Shown: piece by piece, positions 52,782 through 61,405 of the stretch
How the letters are laid out: every line of letters begins with the position of its first letter
How positions within the stretch are numbered: position 1 is the first letter of the stretch
NCBI RefSeq assembly: GCF_025854375.1
Contig: NZ_CP107575.1
Location: forward strand, 3,410,001-3,474,000
DNA: 64,000 nt
Source of the DNA: Glutamicibacter sp. JL.03c
GTDB taxonomy: Bacteria; Actinomycetota; Actinomycetes; Actinomycetales; Micrococcaceae
Direction of reading: 5' to 3'
Position numbers and translations under genes: made by a program
Notes under the pieces: model-generated
Seen by the model: only the letters and a program-made list of their open reading frames with translations
What the model was told of the DNA's origin: nothing
Database searches by the model: none

Positions 52782-54549
52782 ATGAGACTGACGAACGTTG
52801 CACAGTTACGGCTGCCCTTTGGGAAATTGCACGGATATGACGTCGCTGTTCAGCGCACCGGAGTTGAACTGCCCATTTCCTTCGACCAGCGACGCCACGT
52901 CTCACTGGGCCATCGCCCCGGGTCCTGGATGGCCATCAGTTTCAGATTGCCCGCCAAGGTTCAGCTCGATGTCCTAGCCAGCGCATGGCTGGAAGTCATC
53001 AACTGCCACGGAACCCTGTGTTCCGCCTTCAGCCAGGATGAACACGGCGAGCTGCTCCTTGAAGAGATCACCGTGGGACCTGGAGCTTGGGTCCGGCACC
53101 CGGTAGCCAGCGGACAGTCCATGAACGAGGCATTGCGCGATGTTTTTGATCAGGCCTGCTCCCCCTTCAACGCACCCTCCCACCGGTTGTGCCTGCTTGA
53201 GACCGCCTTGGAATCAACCGTGGTTATCGCTTCGGACCATTCGCACGTGGACATGTGGTCCATGCTGGTCATCGTGCGGGACCTCTTGCGATCGCTGGGA
53301 CTCTCCGATGATGAAGTCGTCCCGCGGCCGCTGACCGCCGCCAGTTTCACCGAGCACACTCGGGCTTTGGCCGAGCGGGAGCGAGCCCCGCGCCAGGTGC
53401 GCCAGCGATGGGCTGAAGTGCTCGACGCCAGCGGTTCGGTGATGCCCCGCTTCCCGCTGCCGCTGGGTGAACCGGTGCCTCACGCCGAACGGGTCGAGGT
53501 GCGCGATGTCCTGGATGTTGATGACAGCGCCGCCTTCGCTGCCCAGGCCAAAGAGGATGCGGTGTCCACGCTGACGGCTGTCATCTCCGCAATGACCTCG
53601 GTGACCTTGGACCTGGCGCGGGCCCCGCTGCGGGCTGTCTTCCCGGTACACAGCCGCTACGACCACCAGTGGGATGACTCGGTCGGCTGGTTCATCACCA
53701 ACTCCGTCATCGAGTCCGCGGACCCTGCTCCCGTGGCCTGCGCGGCAGCGGTCAAGGAAGCGGTGCGGCTCGGTTCGTGGCCGCTGGAAGAAATCCTCGA
53801 CCCCTGGGGCGGAATGCCAGAGGCACCGGGCATGTTCGCCATCTCCTGGCTGGATTTGCGCAGGCTTCCGGTCCGCGTTGATTCCATCGGGCTGCAAGCC
53901 CAGTACATTGGCGCGACCATCCGCACCGACGGGGTCATGCTCTGGTTCATCCTCGACGATGCCGGGCTGCACCTGCGCTGCCGCTACCCCGATACCCCCC
54001 CAGGGCCGCGAACATGTGGGCGGCTGGCTGGATGCGTTGATCCTCAAGCTTCGCGCCCAGGCCCGCGCTTCGGTGGGCGGGCTGCTTCGCCTTGGCGAGC
54101 GCCGATACCGGGTGCAACGCGCCGAACGCTCCGACGTACCAGCCATTGTCGCACTATTGTCGGATGACGAGTTGGGGGCATCGCGCGAAGGCGACGAGCT
54201 GGTGGCCTACGAGCGGGCCTTCGACAAGCTCAGCCGCGACTGGTCCAACTATCTTGCGGTAGTGCGCGACGAGGAAGACGCGGTCGTCGGAACCATGCAG
54301 CTGTCGATCATTCCGGGGCTGTCCCGCAAGGGCACCACGCGCTTGCAGATCGAGGGAGTGCGGGTAGCCGCCAGCGAAAGGTCCCATGGGGTTGGCCGGG
54401 CGATGCTCGAATGGGCTCACGCGCATGGCCGGGCCCGCGGCGCACGGCTTGCACAGCTGACCACCGATTCGTCGAGGCTCAAGGCCCACGAGTTCTATGC
54501 GCGGCTGGGCTACGAGAAGAGCCATGTGGGGCTCAAGCTGCAGCTCTAG
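52782..54549 (+). pseudogene. Condensation-domain/GNAT fusion gene broken by a frameshift
   Basis: The first frame (52782-54167) encodes a protein of the CoA-dependent acyltransferase/NRPS condensation superfamily, with VVIASDHSHVDMWSM holding the HxxxD part of the HHxxxD motif (about residues 148-152). At the C7 run 53995-54001 the similarity to a natural C-terminus moves to another frame: QGREHVGGWLDALILKLRAQ, then a full GNAT acetyltransferase with LQIEGVRVAASERSHGVGRA and HEFYARLGYEKSHVGLKLQL. With one C fewer, the two join into one protein of about 588 residues. It may be a pseudogene, phase-variable or a sequencing error. Confidence 0.78.
54016..54549 (+). CDS. GNAT-family N-acetyltransferase part of the broken fusion
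   Basis: Downstream of the frameshift this frame stays open and may be translated alone, for instance from the GTG at 54016. It gives a GNAT domain of about 150 residues (YRVQRAERSDVPAIVALLSD, IEGVRVAASERSHGVGRAML) with the usual acetyl-CoA loop and AHEFYARLGYEKSHVGL at the end. This resembles small-molecule acetyltransferases of the PhnO type. Confidence 0.55.
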   Translation: MGGWLDALILKLRAQARASVGGLLRLGERRYRVQRAERSDVPAIVALLSDDELGASREGDELVAYERAFDKLSRDWSNYLAVVRDEEDAVVGTMQLSIIPGLSRKGTTRLQIEGVRVAASERSHGVGRAMLEWAHAHGRARGARLAQLTTDSSRLKAHEFYARLGYEKSHVGLKLQL

Positions 54550-54888
54550 GCAACATAAAAGTCATTGCTGCTGCCTGCTTGAGCAATTCGGCATACCGCA
54601 GTGATGCCAGGCGTCATTCGCGTTCCCAACGCAAAGAAGAGTCTCGTGAACATGCTGGTGAGCTGAAAGAAAGTTGTTGCCCGTCCGTCGAACACGATCT
54701 GGACTGCTCGGAAGCAGCCCCGTGGTTGATGCCGAAGAATCAAGGCGAATTCGTTATTGGATGGAACCGCATAGGCATTCTGTCAACGGTCCACGCTTAC
54801 ACAGAATGTATCGTCGCCCATAGAAGTCGCGATTGAATGGATCGACAACTTCCGGTAGCTTGACGGCACCGAGATGATTTACGTGCTG
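54550..54888. other. 340-bp intergenic region, possible debris
   Basis: No intact gene. A short stretch near 54815-54855 reads VAIEWIDNFR followed by a stop, weakly like the end of an IS3-type transposase, but this is too short to claim. Confidence 0.3.
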
Positions 54889-55422
54889 TTACTGGGTCTG
54901 CCGTTTGCGAAATGCCGAAACAGCCATTCGGTTTCCGCATTGAACACTACAAAAGCGACGTGACCGATTCCGTGTCAGATCGACAACGATGTTCTCGCAT
55001 TGAGTCGCCTGGCATGTGCTAATGCGCGACGTTTCATCTGCGATAACCGCGATGGACATCGCCAGCGCGATCTCAACCAGAATTCGGTCCTCGAAGGAAG
55101 CTTGCGGACCTACCGCATGAATGTGCCAATCCCGCTGGCCATGCTTGTTCAGCTGCGGTATTGCGTGGCGGCTGAGCAGGATCTCGTTGATAACTCCTGG
55201 AGCTTCGTCACGATCTGACAGCAGCATTCTCCGAATAACCGGCCTAATTTCCCTGACCGACTGCAACTCATGTTCCGTTCTTTCGAACCTCCCCGTGAAA
55301 TCATACCGGTCATAGAAATCCACCAGCTGCCCAATGTCCGCTAAGCCCTCTTTTTCACCGGCGGTATTCGATAGCCATGCAGCCGCGGTGAGTGATTCCC
55401 CAGTGTCATTATCTAAAGGCAT
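54889..55422 (-). CDS. CGNR zinc-finger protein (ABATE-like regulator)
   Basis: This 177-aa protein ends in a CGNR zinc finger: Cys137 and Cys142 in CQATQCENIVVDLTRN, and FCSVQCGNRMAVSAFRKR with Cys159 and Cys162. The N-terminal 110 residues resemble the ligand-binding domain usual in this family (stress-induced transcription regulators). ATG at 55422 without a strong ribosome binding site; the spacing suggests a leaderless message. It is divergent from the EctB-like gene, across 422 bp. Confidence 0.8.
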   Translation of the reverse strand: MPLDNDTGESLTAAAWLSNTAGEKEGLADIGQLVDFYDRYDFTGRFERTEHELQSVREIRPVIRRMLLSDRDEAPGVINEILLSRHAIPQLNKHGQRDWHIHAVGPQASFEDRILVEIALAMSIAVIADETSRISTCQATQCENIVVDLTRNRSRRFCSVQCGNRMAVSAFRKRQTQ

Positions 55423-55559
55423 GTTGACATGTTACATGATGTATGTGTGTAATGTCTCATACAGTCTTTAGAACATTACCGAGGGGTGGCATATTTTTGA
55501 ATCGAACGCATCATGGGGAGCTGAGACCAAGGGTTCAGGCAAAGTATCAACAAGGCCCA

Positions 55560-55735
55560 CAACGGCACTTAGTGGGCTGCCCAAGTTCCCAACTTCCCAC
55601 GATGCGTCCATCCGGCCCTGGACCCGGTTCGCTCAGCGGTTCAGCCAACTGGCACTCCACGTATTTTCTGCCATCGGGCAGGTAATAATATCCAAAATGA
55701 AAGGTGGTTGATTGCGAAAATAATTAGTTCGAGTT
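55560..55735 (-). pseudogene. Coding-like remnant without a start codon
   Basis: Between a stop near 55730 and a stop near 55560 the minus strand reads a 57-codon open frame including YYYLPDGRKYVECQLAEP and then RIVGSWELGQPTKCRCGPC. The composition is that of a real gene, but no start codon or family is visible. It may be the end of a lost gene. The rest of 55423-55844 holds no other feature I can name. Confidence 0.3.
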
Positions 55736-55844
55736 GCAGACATCACCCCCTAAACACTCCACGGATATCCACCATCTAAATTGGAGAAATCAATAAGCAA
55801 AGTCCACTGAGTTTATGGGCAGCGCGCATCTTAAGGAGCATTCC

Positions 55845-57119
55845 ATGAACACGCAAACAACAGATACCCTCAAATCTTCCGACGTCCGGATATTCGAAAG
55901 AATTGAAACGGAATGTCGGGCATACTGCAGGGACCTTCCCGTAGTCTTCGAAAAAGGCAGTGGTTCCTACGCCATCTCCACGGATGGTACCCGTTACTTG
56001 GATTTTTTCTCCGGTGCGGGAGCGCTGAACTATGGTCACAATCATCCAAAAATGATCGAAGCTGCAATGAACTACATTGCGGAGGGGAACATCCTGCATG
56101 GACTGGATATGTTCACCACCGCTAAACGCGAGCTGCTTGAAGAAATCGAGCGTACACTGCTGACTCCCAAAAATTGGGACTACAAGATCCAATTCACCGG
56201 GCCCACCGGCACCGATGCAAATGAAGCGGCCTTGAAACTGGCCCGTCTCGTCACTTCACGACGTGAAATTGTCGCTTTTCGTGGTTCCTATCATGGAATG
56301 TCAATTGGATCGCTCTCGGTCAGTGGCAGCAGAAAACTGCGCCAAGCGGGAGAACCTCTGCTCAATGAGGTAACTTTTGTACCGTACGAATTTGGGCCGA
56401 ATGGAAAATTCGATTCCATCGAGTATTTGAACCAGCACTTTGGAGACTCTAGTGGTGGGAACGAATTGCCTGCGGCAGTGATCGTTGAGGGCGTCCAAAT
56501 ACAAGCAGGCGTGTATGCGGCTTCTAGCGAATGGCTTCGACAGCTACAAAAGTGGACTAAGGCGAACGGCGTCCTATTGATCGTAGACGAAGTCCAAACT
56601 GGCTGTGGCAGAACAGGCGAGTTCTTCTCCTTTGAGAACTCCGGCATCGTCCCTGACATTATCACCGTGGCCAAGTCCATAGGCGGACTCGGTCTACCGA
56701 TGGCAATGGTATTTCTGCGCAGAGGCATTGATGCTTGGAAGCCGGGGGAACACACCGGAACTTTTAGAGGCAATCAGCTTGCATTTGTCGCCGGCCGGGT
56801 TGCCTTGCAGTTCTGGAGGGACGAAGCGTTCCTCCAGCTGGTCAATGACAATGCTGAAACTTTCGCTTCAGCGATGGAGAGCATGTCCAGTAGCACCCAG
56901 ATTCTGGAAACTCGTTACAAGGGACTGATCGGTGGCATTGATTTTGGTGTCGGCGAGACTGCGAAGGCCCAGGAGTTCCAGAGGAGAGCCCAAGAGGAAC
57001 ACATTATTGTCGAACGGTGCGGGCGAGAAGGTGAAGTCGTCAAGTTGATGCCACCAATCAACACTCCGAATGACGTGCTAATACAAGGGCTAGAGAAGTT
57101 GTCACGCCTCATTGGCTAA
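55845..57119 (+). CDS. Diaminobutyrate-type aminotransferase (EctB-like), orphan
   Basis: This 424-aa class III PLP-dependent aminotransferase resembles EctB, which makes L-2,4-diaminobutyrate from aspartate semialdehyde. Landmarks are YLDFFSGAGALNYGHNHP, IQFTGPTGTDANEAALKLAR, FRGSYHGMSIGSLSVSG, LLIVDEVQTGCGRTGEFFSF and VAKSIGGLGLPMA (PLP Lys), then GTFRGNQLAF. The frame opens at 55815, but the ATG at 55845 with AAGGAG upstream is the start. No ectA, ectC or siderophore gene is near, so its product must feed another route or its substrate differs. Confidence 0.85.
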   Translation: MNTQTTDTLKSSDVRIFERIETECRAYCRDLPVVFEKGSGSYAISTDGTRYLDFFSGAGALNYGHNHPKMIEAAMNYIAEGNILHGLDMFTTAKRELLEEIERTLLTPKNWDYKIQFTGPTGTDANEAALKLARLVTSRREIVAFRGSYHGMSIGSLSVSGSRKLRQAGEPLLNEVTFVPYEFGPNGKFDSIEYLNQHFGDSSGGNELPAAVIVEGVQIQAGVYAASSEWLRQLQKWTKANGVLLIVDEVQTGCGRTGEFFSFENSGIVPDIITVAKSIGGLGLPMAMVFLRRGIDAWKPGEHTGTFRGNQLAFVAGRVALQFWRDEAFLQLVNDNAETFASAMESMSSSTQILETRYKGLIGGIDFGVGETAKAQEFQRRAQEEHIIVERCGREGEVVKLMPPINTPNDVLIQGLEKLSRLIG

Positions 57120-57327
57120 CCGTCGATGCCGGTTCAGATCAGCAGGATCCCTCCTCGGCAGAGAGGAAAGCGACGGGTTCGAAATCTCGAATGTACAAGG
57201 ATTTTCGAACCCGTCGCATCCAAAAGCACCCATCCAATGAGCGGCTCACATCATTGGCCTTTTCCAGATTCTATTTTCGCCGTGACCATTGGGCGTTGCA
57301 TGACCCAGCCGGCAGGAAGGTCCCCTC

Positions 57328-57786
57328 ATGCCATACACTGACCGCGCTCTGACCAACTCGGCCCAGGCAGCTGACGCACACGAACTTCCGCAGAGCATTT
57401 CGCTGGCAATCTTGTACGCCGTATTCTCCACCCACTCTTCATCTGGATTAGCGGGCAAATTCGACGTCTTGTCTCGACTTCAGGCGTTTAGGACACAGTA
57501 CCCGGAAGCCGCTCGCGATCTTCGACATCTTAGCCAGATTCCGGAGTTCGAGATAAGGCGAATATTCGGATTCAGCAGAACCAACAGGACTTCAAAAGCA
57601 AGAATCGCACTGAAGATCACCGAGAACCTGCTCAACATTCCTCATCCGCAATACGAAGTTGCCGCGACGAACACCTATGACGAATCGCTCAAATACGCCT
57701 TCAAACGAGTTCATGGTGTCGGCGATGCAACCTACCTACGCTTTCTTGAATTCTCTAGTAATTCAGAACCGAGGCTAGGCTCCTGA
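57328..57786 (+). CDS. Hypothetical protein with helix-hairpin-helix-like end
   Basis: This 152-aa protein follows the EctB-like gene. Its end has YAFKRVHGVGDATYLRFL, similar to a helix-hairpin-helix (VxGVGxxT) motif, and RIFGFSRTNRTSKARIAL precedes it. I do not recognise a family. The composition is lower in GC than the galactose genes that follow, as in the EctB-like gene. Confidence 0.55.
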   Translation: MPYTDRALTNSAQAADAHELPQSISLAILYAVFSTHSSSGLAGKFDVLSRLQAFRTQYPEAARDLRHLSQIPEFEIRRIFGFSRTNRTSKARIALKITENLLNIPHPQYEVAATNTYDESLKYAFKRVHGVGDATYLRFLEFSSNSEPRLGS

Positions 57787-57849
57787 TCATCGTATAGGTT
57801 TGATCCGGCGACTTTCCATATCCAGTGAACAACGGAGGCTCTCGGGGCA

Positions 57850-57972
57850 ATGGGACAGGCAAGTTCCCGTCATCTGGTGGTATTCAACGCGCTGTTCTTC
57901 ACCGCACAACGAGTCCTTGGCGGGTTGGCAGACGAAATCGCCGCGCAACTGCACGCTCTGTCAATTAGATAG
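57850..57972 (+). CDS. Possible small protein (40 aa)
   Basis: An ATG with GGAGG 10 nt upstream opens a 40-codon frame encoding HLVVFNALFFTAQRVLGGLA and DEIAAQLHALSIR, an amphipathic peptide. No family is recognised, and it may be chance. Confidence 0.3.
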   Translation: MGQASSRHLVVFNALFFTAQRVLGGLADEIAAQLHALSIR

Positions 57973-58020
57973 TTTCACTTGCCGGGCTTCCCTGCCTCTC
58001 ACCACCAGTGGATCGACAAG

Positions 58021-59217
58021 CTAGGCTTTCCCTGCGCCCTCGTCGGCAACCACGGTGAAGATATTCGGCTGCACATAGCCGGCCTGCTCGAATGCCTGAA
58101 GCACCGCCTTGCTGACCTGCTCCACCTGTTCGCGATGGATCAAGGCAATGGCGCTGCCGCCAAAGCCTCCTCCGGTCATCCTCGCGCCTATCGCCCCGGC
58201 ACCCAGTGCCGCTTCCACCGCGGCATCGAGTTCTTCGCTGGAGATCTCGTAGTCATCGCGCATGGAGACGTGGGACTGGCACAAAAGCTCGCCGACCGCG
58301 TCGAGGTCCCCCTCGCCCAGGACCTTCACGGTCTGCAATACGCGCTGGTTTTCGGTGACAATATGCTTCGCCCGGCGCTTGATCACCGGATCGTCGATCG
58401 CTTCAAGGGCATCAACGCTGTCCACATCGCGCAGCGCATCCACCCCCAGGATTTCGCAGGCCTGTTCGCAGCTGCGCCGGCGCGCGGCGTAGCCGCCATC
58501 CACATGCGAATGTTCCACCCGTGTGTCAATCACCAGCACGACAGCATCATTTTCGGCCAGCGGCAAGGGCACCGTCTGCGCCTCCATGGAACGGCAATCC
58601 AGGAACAGCGCATGCTGCGCGTGGGACATCAACGAGGCGCTCTGGTCCATGATTCCGGTCGGAGCGCCGACAAACTCGTTTTCCGCCCGCTGGGTCAGCT
58701 GTGCCATCCGGGTGCGCGTCAGCCCCAGGCTATTCAGGTCGTTGAGGGCAACGATGGTTCCGACTTCCAGCGCATGGGAGGAGGACAGGCCAGAGCCCAC
58801 CGGAACATCCGAATCCACCAGCAGCTCGAAGCCCGAGAGCTGCACGCCGTCCAGCTCGTTCAGCGCCCACACCACCGCGGCCGGATAGGCGGCCCAGCCG
58901 GGAACGGCCTTCGGCACCAGTTCGTCGATGGCAATCGAGGTGACCGGGTTCGAGTCCGCGCCCCCATAGGTGGAAGCGAAGTCCAGGGTGGTGCTATCCG
59001 GCTCCAGCTGCGACTTGCGCCGGATGGCGACCAGCGCATTCTTGTCGATGGCAAAGGGCAGGACATAGCCCATGTTGTAGTCGGTGTGCTCGCCGATCAG
59101 GTTCACCCGCCCCGGCGCGCGCCAGATGCCTTCGGGGTGGTGCCCGTAGGTCCTGGTGAATCTTTCACGCAGCGCGCTGACGCGGGCCGCGTGGGCCTTG
59201 CTGTCGCTGATGCTCAC
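58021..59217 (-). CDS. galK: Galactokinase
   Basis: This 398-aa GHMP kinase phosphorylates alpha-D-galactose to galactose 1-phosphate. Motifs are WRAPGRVNLIGEHTDYNMGY near the N-terminus (galactokinase signature), VPVGSGLSSSHALEVG (ATP loop) and GARMTGGGFGGSAIALI at the C-terminus. It starts with GTG at 59217, overlapping the galT stop (GTGA), so the two are coupled. Last gene of the galM-galT-galK group. Confidence 0.95.
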   Translation of the reverse strand: MSISDSKAHAARVSALRERFTRTYGHHPEGIWRAPGRVNLIGEHTDYNMGYVLPFAIDKNALVAIRRKSQLEPDSTTLDFASTYGGADSNPVTSIAIDELVPKAVPGWAAYPAAVVWALNELDGVQLSGFELLVDSDVPVGSGLSSSHALEVGTIVALNDLNSLGLTRTRMAQLTQRAENEFVGAPTGIMDQSASLMSHAQHALFLDCRSMEAQTVPLPLAENDAVVLVIDTRVEHSHVDGGYAARRRSCEQACEILGVDALRDVDSVDALEAIDDPVIKRRAKHIVTENQRVLQTVKVLGEGDLDAVGELLCQSHVSMRDDYEISSEELDAAVEAALGAGAIGARMTGGGFGGSAIALIHREQVEQVSKAVLQAFEQAGYVQPNIFTVVADEGAGKA

Positions 59218-60323
59218 AGGGTGACCTCACGCAATCTTGCTGCCGTGGTTTCGGCGGGAATGTCATTGATGAAAGCCCCCATGGCCGCTTCGGAGCCGGC
59301 CAGGAACTTGAGCTTGTCGGCGGCGCGGCGCGGGCTGGTCAGCTGCAGGTGCAGGCGTGAGGCCGCGCGTTCCCTGGTGGCGATCGGAGCCTGATGCCAG
59401 GCGGCGATGTACGGGGTCGGGGTCTGGTACAGCGCGTCGAAACGCCGCAGAAGGTCCCGGTACATGACCGCCAGTTCGTCTTTTTCCTCGTCCTGGAGCG
59501 CCACGAAATCCGGCACGTGGCGGTGCGGAACCAGATGAGCCTCCAGCGGCCAGCGTGCTGCATAGGGAACGAAGACGGAGAAATGCTCGCTTTGGGCCAC
59601 CAGGCGCGTGCCTTCGGCCTGCTCGTCTTCGAGGATGTCGCCCATCAGGGTCCGGCCGGTGGCCTCCAGGTGCTTGACGGCTTGGTCGGCCATCTTGCGC
59701 GCGGTGGGTGTCAGGTACGGGTAGGCGTAGATCTGGCCGTGGGGGTGGTGCAAGGTGACGCCGATATCCTGCCCGCGGTTTTCGAAGGGGAAGACCTGGG
59801 CGATGCCTTCCATGGCGGAGAGCTCTTCGGTGCGCTGGGCCCAGGCCTGGACGACGGTGCGGGCGCGCTCATCATCCAGCGACGCGAAGGATCCTGCATG
59901 ATCCGGGGTGAAGACCACGACTTCGCAGCGGCCGTAGGCCGGGACGGGCACCTGGCCGGTTGCGGCCGCCGGGGTGTGTCCCAGCGCCGGGCCGAGGGAG
60001 GGGAAGCGGTTTTCGAAGACCACCACGTTGAAGTCCTCGGCGGGGATTTCGCTGTGCCGCCCGCCCGTGCTGGGGCACAGCGGGCACTGGTCCTTGGGCG
60101 GGAGGTAGGTGCGCGACTGGCGGTGGGCCGCCACCGCGACCCAGTCGCCGGTCAGCCGGTCATAGCGCAGTTCCCCGGGCTCGCCGCGCGGATCCAGGGC
60201 CCGGGTGTCGTGCACTTCTTCGGGGACGCTGCCGGAGGCATCGGCGAAGAAGATCGCTTCGCGGCCATCGGCGAGGTGGTGCACCCGGTGGGTTGCTTCA
60301 TGTGCTGCGTTGCCCTGCGGCAT
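59214..60323 (-). CDS. galT: Galactose-1-phosphate uridylyltransferase
   Basis: This 369-aa HIT-superfamily enzyme transfers UMP between UDP-glucose and galactose 1-phosphate. CPLCPSTGG is the zinc-binding site, VVVFENRFPSLG follows, the active-site VTLHHPHGQIYAYPY holds the HPHGQ motif with the nucleophilic His, and RWPLEAHLVPHRHVPDF supplies later His residues. Start ATG at 60323, 54 bp after the galM stop; stop overlaps the galK start. Confidence 0.95.
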   Translation of the reverse strand: MPQGNAAHEATHRVHHLADGREAIFFADASGSVPEEVHDTRALDPRGEPGELRYDRLTGDWVAVAAHRQSRTYLPPKDQCPLCPSTGGRHSEIPAEDFNVVVFENRFPSLGPALGHTPAAATGQVPVPAYGRCEVVVFTPDHAGSFASLDDERARTVVQAWAQRTEELSAMEGIAQVFPFENRGQDIGVTLHHPHGQIYAYPYLTPTARKMADQAVKHLEATGRTLMGDILEDEQAEGTRLVAQSEHFSVFVPYAARWPLEAHLVPHRHVPDFVALQDEEKDELAVMYRDLLRRFDALYQTPTPYIAAWHQAPIATRERAASRLHLQLTSPRRAADKLKFLAGSEAAMGAFINDIPAETTAARLREVTL

Positions 60324-60377
60324 GGCAATGTCTCCAGATACGTCGTTGGTTCAGTGGGGTGGATCAGTCTCGCTGGC

Positions 60378-61301
60378 TCAGCTGCCCTGGACCGGGCCGA
60401 TCAGCCAGCTGGCTTGGTGCGTGCCGGCTGGCTCCAGCCGGATCACGTCGTCGCCGGAGTTGAAGGCTCCCGGCGGGCAGGTCATCGGCTCGATGGCCAG
60501 GCCGGTGCGGTCCAGCGCCGGATCCTGCTGGTCCGCGGTATGCACCTGCACCCAGCCGCAGGCCTGGTCCCAGATCATCTGCGCACCAATGCCCTGCCCA
60601 TCGGTGAGGATCGCCCGGGCCAGCTTCCCGCCGTCGAAGTCCAGCGCGGTGTAGGCGTGGTCGATGAAGGTGGTGCCCAGCTGCCTCGGCTCGCGGAAGT
60701 CCAGTTCGGTGCCGGCCACGGCCACCACGTCCCTGGGCAGCAGCCGCTGGCCTTCGGTGAGCTGGACCTGCGCGGCGGGCAGGCGCAGTATCCAGTGGTC
60801 CACCTTGTCGCCGGGGGCCACCAGGTAGGCGTGCGAGCCCCAGCCGAAGGGCGCCGCTTCGGTTCCGAGGTTGGTGGCGGTGGCGGTAGTGCGCAGCCCC
60901 TCGGCTTCCAGCTGGTAGCTGATCACCAGCTCCACTTCGAAGGGGTAGCCCCGGCTCGGGGTGATGGTGGTGCGCAGCTGCGCGGAGTCATCACCGTGCC
61001 CGGCGAGGTCGAAATCGGTGTCGACCACCAGCCCGTGCAGGGCGTGGCCCCGATCGGGTTCGGTGATCGGCAGCTGCTGCCGCACCGAGTCCCAGGTGTA
61101 GCTGCCGTCGGTGACCCGGTTGGGCCAGGGCGCGAGGATCGCTCCGGAGTAGACCGGGCGGGCCTTGTGCGGGTCGAAGGCCCGCACCAGCGGCCGTCCC
61201 TGGTATTCGAGGCTGACCAGGGTGGCGCCGACGGTGGCTAGTTCGGCACGGAAACCGTGGGCGGTGAGGGTGACGATCTGGCCGTTGGCGGCGCTGCGCA
61301 T
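60378..61301 (-). CDS. galM: Aldose 1-epimerase
   Basis: This 307-aa mutarotase converts beta- to alpha-galactose for galactokinase. The family pattern is present: SGAILAPWPNRVTDGSY, HALHGLVVDTDFDLAG (catalytic His), LGTEAAPFGWGSHAYL (second catalytic His) and LAIEPMTCPPGAFNSGDD with the catalytic Glu. The open frame extends to 61904, but that part is antisense-type sequence over mmsB; AGAGGA before the ATG at 61301 sets the true start. First gene of the galM-galT-galK group. Confidence 0.92.
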   Translation of the reverse strand: MRSAANGQIVTLTAHGFRAELATVGATLVSLEYQGRPLVRAFDPHKARPVYSGAILAPWPNRVTDGSYTWDSVRQQLPITEPDRGHALHGLVVDTDFDLAGHGDDSAQLRTTITPSRGYPFEVELVISYQLEAEGLRTTATATNLGTEAAPFGWGSHAYLVAPGDKVDHWILRLPAAQVQLTEGQRLLPRDVVAVAGTELDFREPRQLGTTFIDHAYTALDFDGGKLARAILTDGQGIGAQMIWDQACGWVQVHTADQQDPALDRTGLAIEPMTCPPGAFNSGDDVIRLEPAGTHQASWLIGPVQGS

Positions 61302-61345
61302 GGTTCCTCTTTCTGTGCTGGTGCGGTGCCGGGGATGGGGGCACA

Positions 61346-61385
61346 GGCTGGGCCCCTCCTCGCACCGGTGCGGAAGGGCCCAGCC
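61346..61385 (-). terminator. Strong hairpin between mmsB and galM
   Basis: GGCTGGGCCC (61346-61355) pairs perfectly with GGGCCCAGCC (61376-61385), and the loop holds the palindrome CGCACCGGTGCG (61361-61372). It lies in the 104-bp gap between mmsB and galM and may end or attenuate transporter transcription. Confidence 0.7.
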
Positions 61386-61405
61386 AGGCATGACGCGGGT
61401 GCGGC

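Noticed and set aside
54550-54888. Possible IS3-type transposase remnant
   Set aside because: Only about ten residues resemble a transposase end, with no inverted repeats or target duplication.
55443-55685. Plus-strand 80-codon frame before the EctB-like gene
   Set aside because: Composition is poor, and the opposite strand looks more coding-like over the same bases.
57979-61241. Two very long plus-strand frames (57979-59394 and 59394-61241) opposite galK, galT and galM
   Set aside because: The minus strand carries three unambiguous galactose enzymes with catalytic motifs; these frames are shadows.
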